A stretch of 64,000 nt of DNA, taken from positions 62,001 through 126,000 of the forward strand of contig JAEQBH010006863.1 in the NCBI GenBank assembly GCA_016808115.1. Reading direction: 5' to 3'. The stretch comes from Tetrastigma voinierianum (lineage: Eukaryota > Streptophyta > Magnoliopsida > Vitales > Vitaceae). The notes beneath the pieces are model-generated. The model did not search any database and was not told the DNA's origin. It saw only the letters and a program-made list of their open reading frames with translations. Numbering within the stretch: the first letter of the stretch is position 1; each line of letters starts with the position of its first letter. Shown here piece by piece: positions 36,051 to 47,645 of the stretch. The translations under genes and the position numbers were made by a program.

Positions 36051-38235
36051 GGCGAAATTCATTCCCGTGGCCCTTCAAATGACCCAATCCGCTTTATAAA
36101 AGGGGGGCTCCCACCTCGTTTCCATTCACATTCCCTCCGTATCGCCTCACCGAGATCCTCGTCCTCGCGGCCCCGAGCCCACTGGCCAGGATCGCCGCCA
36201 CTACCGTGAGCCGCATCCCGCCGTGAGCCCTGCGACAAATACCGCACTGCGTCTCTCAGGTTCCATGCCTGGCGGTAATCTCGAGTCTCCTGGGGCCTCC
36301 CTTACACTATCGCAGGCCTGCGGTGACCAAGTACCTCGAGCCGCCGCCCACGGCGCCCCGATCCCCGCCGCAGCCCAAGCCCGAGTCCACCGCCGGCGTC
36401 GCCGAAAGCCCCCGCCGGCCGCGGCTCTCGAGCCCGCCGGGCGAGCCTCTGGCCGCGCGATCCTCGCTACGCACGCCAGCCCATCACAAGCATTAGCTCA
36501 GCTCGCACTTCACCGAAGCCCTGCTTCGCCATCGCCACTGACCGCACCACGCCCATGGTCTGCACTCCATGGTGGGCCACCAAAGCCCGCGGTCGTTCCG
36601 CGACTTCGGTAGAGACGATGCCGCACCTGTGGCACCCGTAGACTCACTCTCCGCACCAGTCGCAGAGTCACCACCCCAGGCATCACCCAACCGCTATACC
36701 GGAGGAGCTCAGGCTCGAGTCCTATCCCGAGATATCGCACCGTGATGTGACCCCGCCCTTCTCCGCTGGGCATCCGAGACCACGCAGAGCCCCGCCTCTC
36801 CGCCGCCCTGACATCGTGCCCGTGGAGTCTTCTCGAGGCCCAAAGCCCGCCGTCACCTCCACCGATCGTGTGGTTCGCCAGCCCCGGCCTATCGCCGCCT
36901 CGAGGATCAGCGCGCTCTATGTTCACCCGCGATCCGGCCCCAGAAACGTGGATCTACGCGCCGAGACTGTATGGGGGAGCCACTATGACATACCAGCCGA
37001 CCGCGCACTCGCTTTCAAAGATTCTATGCTGATCCGACAAGATTCACCGCCGCCCTTCTTGACGCCGAGGCGCTCATCCCTAAGTCAGGTTCGAAGTTCT
37101 ACCATACTATGACATCCCGGAGTGCCTATCCGCTCGGAGATCCGGCGAGCATCAATTTCCGGCAGCCGGGGTAAATTCGAGTCACGGATATTACAAATGA
37201 CAGCCCGCCAAGTAGTTATGGCGAATTCCACTGACACGACCCGTGGCCTCGTACACATCCCGCCGAGAGATGGTTCATTGCTCCCGCCGAGACACCACAC
37301 CCCCTGCCTATACTCTTCCGTTGTGCATTTTCCCGCATGCTCCTGCTGGACCACGTGTCTGCACCAGCCCACCCCATTACAAAGACTATGTACGCTAGGA
37401 GCTATACTCAAGGCCCTATACCGAATCTCCGAGGGATTCTGGTTTAGTCCCTCCGAGTCATTATGACTCTTTGTCGCACTTCAGGAGAAGGTCCACAAAG
37501 AAGGGCCCGGCTCGAAATGAGACTTTTCCTTATTGATGCCGAGGTTGTCGAAACAGTCCTGAGCATCTGGGTATCTTCAGGAGCCAAGACAGCGGCGCAT
37601 CGCTGTACTCGTGTTCCATCCACTCGAGCTGATCTCTATACATGTCGATCTCCATTATTCTCCGAGCAGCGCTAGAGGCAAAGAGATGATGTGTAAAGGA
37701 CCCACCGAGGGAGAGCCTCCTCGTTCCGCAGTGGAGTGAGGTGGTGCGGAGGCGGAGAGACCTCTACTCCGTGATTCATCTCTCCATCTCCACCTCCCAC
37801 GCTCTGTGCCTTACCGACACCGGCCGCCTTCCATACAAATACAATAGCTTCGTGATACATCCATGTCGGGCCTCTAAAGTAGCTACCGCCGCTATGGATG
37901 CCGCTCAGGCACTTGCTACCAATAAGCATCGCCAGCCATGTGACGCCGAGGTCACTGCAACACAAGGTAATCATGCCATGCTTCTCAGATCATGAGCCAC
38001 TCCTGCCTCCCGCTACCGCCGAGACGAGCCCAAGACAAATTTCGAGTTCAAATCTCACGTAGCACCTCCGATATGCCGGGCACCAAGAAGAAAGAGCCTT
38101 TCCCGCATCCACCAAGATCTACACCACCACGAGTGAGGTGGTCGCATCTCCTTCTTAGCTTCCGATCCCTACCCAAAGGGAGACATGTTCATACTTTGGT
38201 CAGGGGAAAAGCAGTCGGGAGCAGCCCTCCATTAT
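36051..38235 (+). pseudogene. GC-rich degenerate ORF region of B (possibly env-like or captured)
   Basis: About 2.2 kb is much richer in G+C than the rest of the window, with Pro/Arg/Ser/Ala-rich readings, for example STAGVAESPRRPRLSSPP on the plus strand at about 36380-36440. A TATAAAAG at about 36093 is followed by a CT-rich stretch. A conserved-looking reading, RFYADPTRFTAALLDAEALI, lies at about 37016-37080 and ends at a stop after SINFRQPG. By position (after protease, before the 3' non-coding part) it could be the extra env-like ORF known from Athila elements, but I do not recognise a specific domain. A captured host fragment is the alternative. No intact frame exceeds about 130 codons. 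Confidence 0.35.
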
Positions 38236-39438
38236 TATTGTCTTATTTTTACTTTATCAACTCCGCCACTTATTTTGTATAGAGTGTATATAGGATGCAT
38301 GTATTAAATTCGACAGTAAAGAAGAGATATTTCTTGTCAGGTTTAGCCATGCTGTTTCAGATTAGCCACTTTGGTTATATCGGCTTTATAAAGATTATTT
38401 ACTTACTTTCACACTTTGCAACCACAGGCCTATATTTTCGTGTTTCTACTCTTGCCTTGCCGAGGAATCAAGCCATGTAAGCCACCATAATGTTAGAACG
38501 CTCCATGCATGATTAAATTTTTGGGCGATTGAAGTTCCAGCGTATTCAACCTTGTATTTCCACCTTTAGCTAATCGCACACAGTGCACATCAATTTTTAC
38601 CAATAGGTTGTGAAGCTATATACCCCTTTCCACTTTGCAAAACCGGCCTTATATCATGACAACCCACACAGTCTCAGGAAAGCACGACAAAAGAAGACCA
38701 CGAAGTCTTCCAAATGAAAAAGAAAAGAAAGCAAAAGAAAAGAAAGAAGAGTGCAGGAATCAAAGTCGTGATCGCTGGCTTTGAAAACCTAACACGGCCC
38801 GAGGGGTATATGCACATGCTTTTGCTTCCTGCCCTAAACTTCATTGGTCGGGAGTCATCACTTCAGGTTCGTTACACGTGGACGGGTGGTGAGCGAAGAA
38901 GTTATAGGTGCCGGATTCTCAAGTCACAAGTCCTGTTTCCAGGAGTTTCGTGGTCGGTGATCCATTTGGCTTGATGTCTCTAAACTCCACTGGTCGGGAG
39001 TCACCTGGACCCTCGTTAATGAGACTTCGTGAAGTCGAAGCTTCTCGCACAGATCCCCACGCACATTCAAGTATGAAAAAGTGTAACTCGAATCCCATTT
39101 AGGCTGATTACCGCTTTAAGGCCCCGCAAAGAGCTGTCAGGGGAGGAATAGCTTTGCAAACTTATCGCCCAAAACTCGTTACCATAAAAACAGACTGTGA
39201 TTTAGGTGGAAGTTTAGTTGACTTCCCGAATTGATGTTACCTCAAACGGGTCCTATATGACATTGTTCCCTTCTACGGATGGTACTGGTACAGAGTTCGC
39301 TTTGATACTAAAGGCAAGCCTCACTTTCGCACACACACTTTTCGGGACAAAGATACACTTTTTCAGCAGAAAAGCACAAAGATGCATACCCTGATTGCTT
39401 TTAAATATCAAGTATGGACTAGCAACTGTCGGTTTGGG
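38236..39438 (+). other. 3' non-coding region of B
   Basis: No coding motif is seen. CCAAAGGGAGACATGTTCAT near 38175 and GGTTTGGGTG just before the LTR (39431-39440) are purine/G-rich and could be polypurine tract remnants. CTCCACTGGTCGGGAGTCA-like words occur twice (about 38840 and 38985). Confidence 0.45.
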
Positions 39439-39734
39439 TGTGATTAAGACCAAAAGTGCTATTTGAGTCCTATTTAAGATAGGTTTTGAGTGGCAGATAA
39501 TCATATTAATTGCCGATTGACATGCGCAGTCCCGATTAGTTTTAATGGTCTTTGTTTCAATGCTTTTGGTAGTTTTATGGTGTTTTGGGAACCCCATCCA
39601 TCATATCGCTCGCATCGTAATCGTGATGTTTTATGCCGAAGCTCAGATGGGATTCTCAAGCATGTCATCAAGCCGATTTAAAGAAATGTCGTCGAAATGA
39701 AGAAATGCAATGACCGATGCAGACAATCGCGACA

Positions 39735-39980
39735 TTTAATTTCATATGGCATAGCTTAAAATTTCAAGGATTGTGAAAATTTTCAAGAATGATAGCTAAA
39801 ATTTATGGCAATTTTAGCTATGATAGCGAAAAATTGCCATCATAGTTTAAAATTACCCGTGCATGTTTTAAATTCACCACAGGCCAGCATTTCTTTCGTT
39901 ATGATAGCCGTAAATTTCGCCATCATAGAGAAAATTCGCTATCATAATCTAAAAAATTCGCCATCATAGCTAAAATTGCT
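39735..39980 (+). repeat. GCTATGATAGC palindrome cluster in B 3' LTR
   Basis: It contains GCTATGATAGC at 39817-39827 and repeated TTCGCCATCATAG and TCGCTATCATA words, ending about 100 bases before the TATA box at 40080. Confidence 0.75.
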
Positions 39981-40079
39981 TCTGCTGATCCAAACGACCT
40001 CGCTTTTTTGTAATTCCATTGGCCCCCAATGTAATCATATTATCTTGGTTATTTTGGTATTTCACATCCTTTGTATGGC

Positions 40080-40086
40080 TATATAA
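40080..40086 (+). promoter_or_regulatory. TATA box of B 3' LTR
   Basis: TATATAA within a stretch nearly identical to the 5' LTR (23520-23630). Confidence 0.7.
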
Positions 40087-41531
40087 GCCACTTGATAACA
40101 TTTTGTAACCCTAACTTTTTGCTAACTTTCAATCCACGCAGCTTTTCATTTTAGGTTACAGTTTTCTCTCTTCTCTCTCTTCTTTCTCTCATTTTCTTAG
40201 CTGCCAAACACACCCCTTTGAGGATGACAACTCAAGGGATGTTTGGCTAAGCCTCAAAACCTTGAAGAGGAGGGTTTCTAGGTCAAGCTAATGGTGGTCA
40301 AGTGTGTGTTCCTCCGCTTAAATGAAGTGTGCATCGATTTATGTGTTTCAAACTTTCCAAACTAGGTTTAATGCTATTTGAATGTATTTCCCTTCGTCAA
40401 TACTGCATGCTTCGTGGTTCAGTATTCTTAATGTAGATACACCGACATCCATTAGATGTCATTTACGAGCCAATCGAAAGTAGGTTAAATGCTTGGTTTT
40501 CTTAACTGCGTAAACATCAACGTTCGCAAATGCTATGGTTCAACTAAATATTTTTAAGTGGTTAAGGCTTTAAAGCAAACAAAGATCTCTAAGGCAATGA
40601 CTATGTCATTTGCCCTAATGCGAGGAAATAACCTAGGACACTCTTATAACCTCATTAAGCCAATCTAGTGACCCAAGCCTTCAAGGTCTCCATTCTACAC
40701 CCTATTTTAAACTGTTTCAGTTAACCTAGTGACAACAATACCCACACTTTTCAATGCTAATCCAAAAATCCAAATGAAAACCTCACCATTTTGAACCATG
40801 ATACAAATCATTTGAAGATGAAACCCATCTCGTATTCACTGTAGACCGCTTATATCGCAAGAGCTTGACTATGGCAAAAGAGGGAGGAAAAAATAGGAAA
40901 CAAATTTTATTGATTCCTATCAATTTACGTGGCAAGAAATCAACATCTCATTTCATGACATGACATGTAGGATTCCATATTGAATTGGCATGTTATTTGG
41001 CTGAATGTGAATGTGGAAATGTCGAGTGAACATTGCATATGCATCTCTAGGGTGGGGATTCAGCTCCTTGTATGAGGTATCTCTACACTCACGTGGCTCA
41101 CTCTTTACGGGACAAACCTTTCAAAAGCAGGTTTACACCCAAGGACTCGCATTTGAGCCGTGATTGCGAAGAGTGCCAACATGTGGCCTTGATAAATCAT
41201 TTTGTAAAAAGTGCTTGGGACAAACTAGTTCTAGCATGTGTTTTGTATAAAAGAATTGTACTAAATTCTTGACTATCACAATATACGGTATGTAATGATG
41301 GTAAAGAGGGTCGTGACCGAGCTCTTATAGACTGTTTTAGTGTATTATTCTTTACATTTGCAATGAAATATGGATGTATGGGTTCCTAGAAAGGAAAGCC
41401 TGAGGTGGGCGCCGTAGTAACTCTAAGGCCACAAGTAATTGGTACTGCTTATACCACACTAGCACTGGCACCTAAGGTAGCACTCCGCAGGCCGACGGCC
41501 GGGTCACGAGACTTCTGATTGGGGCATCACA

Positions 41532-42123
41532 ACCCCATTATCCTTATTAATTTCATCCCACGAATCTAATAGCTCTTCATCTGATGGTCAGTTTTAATCG
41601 CTCTTGATGATAGGAACTCTGAACTTCCTTATTACCTAGCATAATTTGGATTTCCATAGGAGAATTGTCATGTCCTCCAACCTTACCCATAATAGCTTCG
41701 GCATATGGTCACAAGTTAGGAGAAATAACCCGCATTGTTGTTGAAATGGCCTCCCTTCAAAAAAACTCATACACTTGGTTTGGCCCGTGAAGGCTTCTCA
41801 GGAGCCACTTTCAGACGATGTCTTCCCATGTCAAGCTATTCGGGGTCGTCAGAAGCAAATTATCTTTGAAGGGAGTAGAAGAGTCCATTCATCTCCTCAT
41901 TCAACATTATGTTCAGCACCTTATAAAAAAAAATCAAAATAAAAGAAAAGTGAAGTATACAAAATTCAGATAAGAAACAAATAAAAACAAGAAAAGAGAA
42001 ATATATAAAAAAATGAAGTATATTAAATACAAATTAGAAATAAAAGAAAGTAAGAAAATAATTTTTTTTGCACAAATTAGCAAACTTCTCTTTTGCCAAA
42101 ATATCAATCCAAACCAAACCGCA
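41532..42123 (-). pseudogene. D leader and presumed gag N-terminal part
   Basis: By position, between the PBS and the gag C-terminus interrupted by C, this must hold the leader and gag start of D. The minus strand has an AT-rich leader (about 41930-42110) and then broken readings, such as AEAIMGKVGGHDNSPMEIQ at about 41640-41710. I do not recognise a Gag motif, so the coding assignment is positional. Confidence 0.35.
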
Positions 42124-42148
42124 CCTTCTTCGACAACGGTGTCAAAAA
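42124..42148 (-). other. Primer-binding site of element D (degraded)
   Basis: On the minus strand TTTTTGACACCGTTGTCGAAG starts 2 bases after the LTR end at 42151. It is a worn version of TTTTTGGCGCCGTTGCCGGGG. Confidence 0.7.
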
Positions 42149-42150
42149 CT

Positions 42151-44058
42151 TGTTTAATAATTGACGTAGCTACCAAAGACTATGTTAAGTCCCCGACAGC
42201 AACACCAAAAACTCGATAGCGATTATCCGCAAGCGCATCGTTGCACAAGTAATACAGTGGACTAACAAGTCCAGATATCGATCACATAGGGAAGGTGTGG
42301 TTTTAGTGAGGATTGAGTATCCCGGCTAGTGAAGTCGTTCACTATTTGAGCGACTAGAGGGTGAGAGGAGAATATTTCTAATCTAAACTAAACTAAAAAG
42401 AAAATAAAAGAAAACAAAGTAGGGTTTAATCATTGTCCACTCACAAAGAATTGAGTAATATTGAGGATAAAACTCAAGGAAATATTCTATGGTTGATTGT
42501 CTCCATTGATGCATTTATGGATTATATTCATTAAGCGTTGATTAAGTGAACGTGCACTTGTGCATGTCCAAGGAATCCGATATGAGGTTTACACTTTCAT
42601 GTCTCCCCTCAATTTCTCACACCAACTCCCTATTCTCCTTTCAGTCCATCTAGGTCATTAAATGCGATACTTTTCTAAGGCAGCTCTTTCCTTGTGAATC
42701 CTATTGGTCACCTCTCGGTCCATACAATAGGACTACCTGGACTATACTCGGATCGATCACCTCTTAGTCCATACGATCCTCACATAATGCTGAGACAAGG
42801 TTAATTCTAATGAAATCCATCTAGCATTTCAGGGTATCTAATTTCCTAGACTTTTTTTATTAGGTTAATTAGTATTTCAATTAACTAATTCATACCTTAA
42901 GAGACCTAGAACCATATTTTAGGGCGTAATCTAAGCATCACCAAGGATGCCTTATTGTGGGGATCGAAGACCCAACTCTCAGTATGGATTAATTAATTAA
43001 AACCCTAGTAATCCTAAGAATTAAACCAACTAACATCCACACAAGCACGAGTTCACAAAACCATCATAAAATATATATAAACCAAGCATCAACTTCAAGC
43101 AATCAACCCTAGAGGATGTTTAGCTACTCATTGCAACCAAGTAATTCAACAAAATCATATTTAAGATAAATATAACAATGAAAGATTTACAAATATAGTA
43201 GAGTTTAGAGATACAAAACAAATGGAAGGTGAAATTGTCTCCAACTCTACACCATAGCTGCAAGAGCTCCTCGAATGAGATAGATCTTCAATATCAGCTC
43301 CAAACAAAATGGAAATGAGCAAAAACTAAAACCCTAAAAAATGGCTCAAGAAAAAGGAGGAAGGAGAATCCCTAAGAGGGTGTTTCCTCCAAAAGTGGAC
43401 CCCTAAATAAGTGTAAATATGTTATATTATACAAAACGGAAAATGGGCCAAAGATGGGCTAAAAATGCGAGGTTTATTGTTTCAGCCTAATGTTCTTCGC
43501 CTAGGCGAACCAAAATGTGCTTATTTAAGCTATTTCCTTCACTTTGGCAAAGGGTAGCTTCGCCTCTGCGAATCTCTTCGCCTATACGAACCTATTCTAA
43601 CTTCAAATGATCATAACTCTCTCATCCGACCTTCAAATGCAATCATTTTGGTCTCTACGGAAAGCTAAGAGAGTAGAATCTATCATCAAGTCGAGTCATC
43701 GGAGGCCACACCGGGTATTTCAAAATGCACAAACGTTGAGGGGTGCTACATGTGGTGTTTTGGAAAATCCTCTTGACTTTACGAGGTCAGATCTTTCATT
43801 CGAACCCGATTGGTGATCTCGACTGCTAGAAAGCTCGGGAAGGTGTAGAATCCATCCATATCATGCTTGAAGCCACAGGAGATCATGGTATAACCCAGAA
43901 ATTAATCTTTTTGGCCATCTTTATGCTCTCTTTGCTTCAAAATGTTCCTAGAGTCATAAGATGATAAAATTAAGCATTAGTGTTGTTAAAAACATCATAA
44001 AAGCATATGATTGATAGGTGATTAATGGTTTAAAAGAATGTATGAAAAGAACCTATCA
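42151..44058 (-). mobile_element. D 5' LTR (intact length, 1.9 kb)
   Basis: On the plus strand it runs from TGTTTAATAATTG to ACCTATCA. It is uninterrupted, and serves as the reference that reveals the insertions in the 3' LTR. It is flanked on the right by GCCTG, the TSD copy in the E integrase. Confidence 0.92.
43490..43600 (-). repeat. TTCGCCTAGGCGAA palindrome cluster in D 5' LTR
   Basis: TTCGCCTAGGCGAA at 43496-43509 is a perfect 14-bp palindrome. CTTCGCCTCTGCGAA and CTTCGCCTATACGAACC follow at about 43559-43590. It lies upstream, in LTR orientation, of the presumed TATA region near 43430. Confidence 0.85.
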
Positions 44059-44063
44059 GCCTG

Positions 44064-44570
44064 CTCATTGGATTAAGGATACTGAGGTGATGAGTGAGGC
44101 ATTCTCGATCTCAGACTGTGATAGAATCGGCTGAAAGCTTTGTCGGGATAGTTTATGGTCTATCATTCCGAGATCGGAGCCAATGTGCCCCCAAATCTAC
44201 ACACAATGTTCCTCTGCAGAACCGACGAGCCGTGTCATAGGACCCGCACATAGCTTCTCGTCACCTTACTTGGTGAAATAATCACTGGCCACCAGCATGA
44301 ACTTTCGCTGGCCAATAGCCAAAGGTAGAGGTCCCATAATGTCAATTTCCCACTTATAGAAAGCGCGTCGCGACTCGCATGAGTGATTATTGTCGGGCAC
44401 ATGTATGACGTTGCCGAACCTTTGGCATACATCACACCAGGCACATACGCCCCGCATTCGCCCATTGTCAAACCACTAGTAACCCTAAGTCATACTTCGC
44501 GGTACAAGAATCGGCCTCTGATGTGTGTGCCACACACGCCTTGGTGAACTTGCTCTATGATCCGCTCATC
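44064..44570 (-). pseudogene. E integrase, N-terminal half
   Basis: The minus strand reads CDVCQRFGNV (the CxxC of the HHCC zinc-binding domain), then YKWEIDIMGPLPLA, which includes the first catalytic Asp of the DDE core, and LVASDYFTK. After a frameshift it ends HSSPQYP...SNEQA at the insertion point of D. The region upstream (about 44470-44570) holds readings resembling VHQGVCGTHI..R, the His-containing part of the zinc-binding domain. It is homologous to gypsy integrase and continues at 6549. Confidence 0.9.
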
Positions 44571-44949
44571 CTCCCCTCAGGGTATACACCTCAAGTACAA
44601 GCCCGAAAATGATCACCTATACAACACGCCATTTATTAAGGAATATCTCGGCCGTCTGCCCTTTACCTTTTCCGGGCCTCGACTCTGCTCTCAGCAAAGC
44701 TCCATTCTTCGTGCACTCGAGACGGGGTCATCCAAGACACGGCTGCGATCAATGGTGATGACCGCCGCGCCGACGAAGAACTGGCCTATGACGCCAACTC
44801 ACATTACTATAGGTACAATTCGTTGGACGCCAAATTGGCGAGGGCGTCTACCATTTGATTTTCAAATCTGTGGATGTGTCACCCGAAGTGCTTAAATCCA
44901 GCCGTGAGGGCCTGGGCCATCTACGCATATCGCTCCATCCTTTGCTCTT
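44571..44949 (-). pseudogene. E pol linker between RNase H and integrase
   Basis: Strongly broken, with no clear motif. By position it is the tether between the second RNase H domain and integrase. Confidence 0.45.
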
Positions 44950-45215
44950 AGCCTTATACTCCCCCCGCAACTATGATGCCATTGACTAAGAGTCGCACCG
45001 AAGTTCTAGGGCTGCGATTGAGAGCTACTTGGCCACCCTCAACCCAAGAAGGATTGCTTCGTACTCAACCTCATTGTTAGAGACTACGAAGCCGAGTTTG
45101 ACCACTTGTGCGATAGTAGAACCTTTTGGTGTCCTCAGTACCATGCCGGCACCTCCACCTTGTGTCCAAGACGATCCGTCAATTTTAAGGATCCACCTTT
45201 CGTCCCGGACCCCCT
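44950..45215 (-). pseudogene. E second (archaeal-type) RNase H domain
   Basis: The minus strand reads WILKIDGSS at the start (first catalytic Asp in IDGSS), GAGMVLRTPKG, then SNNEVEYEAILLGLR (catalytic Glu) and LRCDS (Asp). The order and spacing match the extra RNase H of Tat-lineage elements. Stops interrupt it after RVAK. The enzyme would remove the RNA strand during reverse transcription. Confidence 0.88.
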
Positions 45216-45663
45216 AGGGATGTACTTCTGACCTTTCCACAAATAAAGCCTACCAAATTCTGCCTCTTAATTACACTCTTTGCTGGTATTCCGCGTCAAA
45301 CTTGTCGTAGCTCTATCCCCACCTCAAGATCTTCCTGACACATCCGCTTCAAGGAGTACGACTCGATCGGGGAGCCCGTGAGGACTATTATGGTACCAGC
45401 AATGATCGGTTTCTTTGTCGCCATTCCAGAGTTAGAGCCACCCGCTCAAAGTTTGCGTACCTGGTCTTCACTTCGGAGAGCGCCTTACTGACGAAATAAA
45501 CTAGCCTTTAATTACTATCAAAACTAACCTATTAACGCCGTCGACAATAGTCACAAGGCCACCAATTACAATGTAGCTCTTCCCTCAATTGGTCGGGATA
45601 GCGATAGGGGGAAGCAATATACTCTTATCGGTCTCGGAAGGGGCCATCACACTTAGGCCCCTA
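45216..45663 (-). pseudogene. E RT-linked RNase H domain (degenerate)
   Basis: YFVSKALSEVKTRYANFE is clear on the minus strand at about 45450-45510. It is followed by a broken PLREVL...SGR-like segment at about 45320-45390. It corresponds to the native, usually inactive RNase H that connects RT to the second RNase H in Tat elements. The RT itself resumes on the far side of LTR F at 47646. Confidence 0.82.
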
Positions 45664-47645
45664 TGTAAGACCCGAGAAATTCCACCGGAAAATGGCAAAA
45701 TCGTACTCTGCTAAAAATCCAAATCTATTCCCCGTGATCTCTGACGACTAAATGGATTTCAACGTCAGAATCGTCTCACCTTAATCTAACTACCACGCTG
45801 AACTCAGAAATTCTCGAGGCGCACTAATTTACACGCTTTTCGAGGCACGAGTTTCTGCGCCTAAAAGATATTTGATGTGACAAAAGTCACCTATAACATG
45901 TACACACAAATATACATGTTTCATGTGAATGTAGAACGATAAATTGACGACCGAGATACCCCAAATGTTGAAAATCCAAGCTTAGGGACGATATTATTAA
46001 TTCAAAAGTTTAATGATAATATGCCAAAATTTTGAATAGTGCCGCCCCTCCTCCTTAACCAAACGTGAAAAAGAATGTGGAGCACTTTACAAAGGAGGTG
46101 GAAAATTTCTGCTTTAGAGAGAGAGTAGCTTCTCCCCAGGTTTACGCGATCCGACCAGTCGAAATCCTTCTAGCCAAGAAGGAAAGCTGCTCTACGCGGA
46201 GGCCTACGCTCGTGACTCCTGGCTTGTGTGGAGTTTCTCTCAAACCCGAGAGAGGTGTGTGGGTTTTATCCTACTTGGGTTTTACACTTTATTTAAGTGT
46301 TTTATAATGTTTCGTCATTTCAGGCCTTGAACGAACAGTTGATCGGTCCCAAAACCGGGACCGAATTGTTAGAAATTTTAGTTATCGACGCCCACCTTTA
46401 GACCGGTGTGGACGTGAGGCTGTTTGGGTGTTTATTTCATAAATTTATGCAATAAATCATGTGTTGGTTTGTATAAGGCCGGAAATGGCCGTGAAATTCG
46501 GGTTCACAAAGTGAACCAATGATCAGATTTGGCTGAACAAGAAACCGAGGGTTTCGGGCCGCTCATAGGGAATAGTGTCTTCACAAAATATTTTCGTGGA
46601 AATAATGCTCGGGTCGAGCAATTCAAGTTGAATTGCTCGTGTTGATAATTAGCCTAAGTAAGCTAATTTTTGTGTAATGAATTGTGAAATTACATGACAT
46701 GTTTGTGTGATTTAAATTACGTGGAATATATGCATTATTATATATTTATACGCTATATATAATCAGATTGACTTGGGCATCATGCATTCCATATGAACCG
46801 GGGCACCCGTAACAATAGATGGAGTGCATGAGGTGATTCTCGAGATAATGGTCAAGGCTCACTAAATAATAATAATTATCTGAGGGTAGTCCATATAAAA
46901 TAATATCAATCGCTTCCGAAAGCCTACCCAATTGATATATCTCGAGGGTAGTCCACCAACATACCACCTAGCCTATCCACTACTTATATCTGGAGGGTAG
47001 TCCACAAATAATAACAACATCTTTGTTAAAAAACAATGTTTCTCATACGGGCTTAGGCAAGTGTGAGAGCTCAGGAGACTAGGATATGAGTTTAGTGTAA
47101 GATGGCACATTCTCCAAGCAGGATCACGCATTTACTTGAATGTTTGTTTTCATTGGAGCATTGCATATGCACTTAGGTGGAGAGTAGCCCATTTAGGGTG
47201 ATTCCACTACTGAGCATTAACTCACCCTATCGAGGGAACATATTTTTCAGGTACAGGGAGCGTACGAGGAGACGGCTCGTCCTAGAGGCCGGGTTTGAGA
47301 AGAAAGCTTGGTTGTGGCTTTGGTTATCATTATGTATACATGTATTAGAATTCTAGAATTTTGATATATGTTTGTATAAGAGTGAACTATCAACTCTTAA
47401 ACCATGAGATATGTATTCGTTGGGATATATTGGTCGAGTAATGACGCAGGGGCCCAAGTGGCCATTATTTACTCTCATTCGACCCTATGTGGTCGCTGAT
47501 GTGTCGAGACAGTTATGTACTAAGGATAGGAGCTCCCGTACAAAGGAGACTCGTCGATTTTCGTGAGAGACGCTAGTCACCCGACATTCACGTAGTGTTT
47601 CCGCTACGGTCGACGTAGTCACTGCACCCTCGGATCAGCGTCACA
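45664..47645 (+). mobile_element. Solo LTR F with perfect TSD
   Basis: It starts TGTAAGACCCGAGAAA and ends GATCAGCGTCACA. The flanks CCCTA at 45659-45663 and 47646-47650 are identical. It interrupts the E pol between RT and RNase H. No coding domain is present. Its beginning resembles LTR C. Confidence 0.92.
46880..47010 (+). repeat. GAGGGTAGTCCA tandem repeat in LTR F
   Basis: GAGGGTAGTCCA occurs at about 46882, 46944 and 46993, each followed by an A/T-rich spacer. Confidence 0.8.

Larger units (their letters stand above)
22876..40943 (+). mobile_element. Element B: Athila-type gag-pro element without pol, hosting A
   Basis: LTRs lie at 22876-24428 and 39439-40943 and share a TATA region, palindrome words and ends. 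A tRNA-type PBS follows the 5' LTR. The TSD CATCT is perfect (22871-22875 and 40944-40948) and lies in solo LTR C. The internal order is leader, [element A], gag, protease, GC-rich ORF region, 3' non-coding. Only about 430 bases separate protease from the GC-rich part, so RT, RNase H and integrase have been lost. The conserved gag-pro block places it with Athila. Confidence 0.88.
39439..40943 (+). mobile_element. B 3' LTR
   Basis: It begins TGTGATTAAGACC and ends AAGAAATCAA, followed by the TSD CATCT. It pairs with 22876-24428. Confidence 0.9.
20876..41531 (+). mobile_element. Solo LTR C, split by element B
   Basis: LTR sequence is at 20876-22875 and 40949-41531. It starts TATAAAACCCGAGAAA, decayed from the TGTAAGACCCGAGAAA start seen at 45664, and ends GGGGCATCACA. 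It sits in the D gag. The flanks GCCTC (20871-20875) and ACCCC (41532-41536) differ by two transitions and may be a worn TSD. With B removed it is about 2.6 kb, without coding domains. It is related to, but not the same subfamily as, LTR F. Confidence 0.75.
6550..44058 (-). mobile_element. Element D: gag-pro-only Athila/Tat-like LTR element, with nested inserts
   Basis: The two LTRs are at 42151-44058 (5') and 6550-18205 (3', with three solo LTRs inside). Both LTRs run TGTT...ACCTATCA on the plus strand. A PBS-like site lies at 42124-42148 and a polypurine tract at 18206-18226. The TSD is GCCTA (6545-6549) / GCCTG (44059-44063), inside the integrase of E. After removal of nested inserts the element is about 7.1 kb: LTRs of about 1.9 kb and an internal region of about 3.3 kb, holding part of gag and the C-terminal part of protease. 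No RT, RNase H or integrase remains, and the polypurine tract follows, so it is non-autonomous or internally deleted. Confidence 0.88.

Noticed and set aside
36223..37466. GC-rich frames of 100-138 codons on both strands
   Set aside because: High GC lowers stop frequency. No single frame has a recognisable domain, so the region is reported only as a degenerate GC-rich ORF area.
46065..46307. 80-codon plus-strand frame in LTR F
   Set aside because: It lies inside a solo LTR leader region, with no homology recognised and an unremarkable length.
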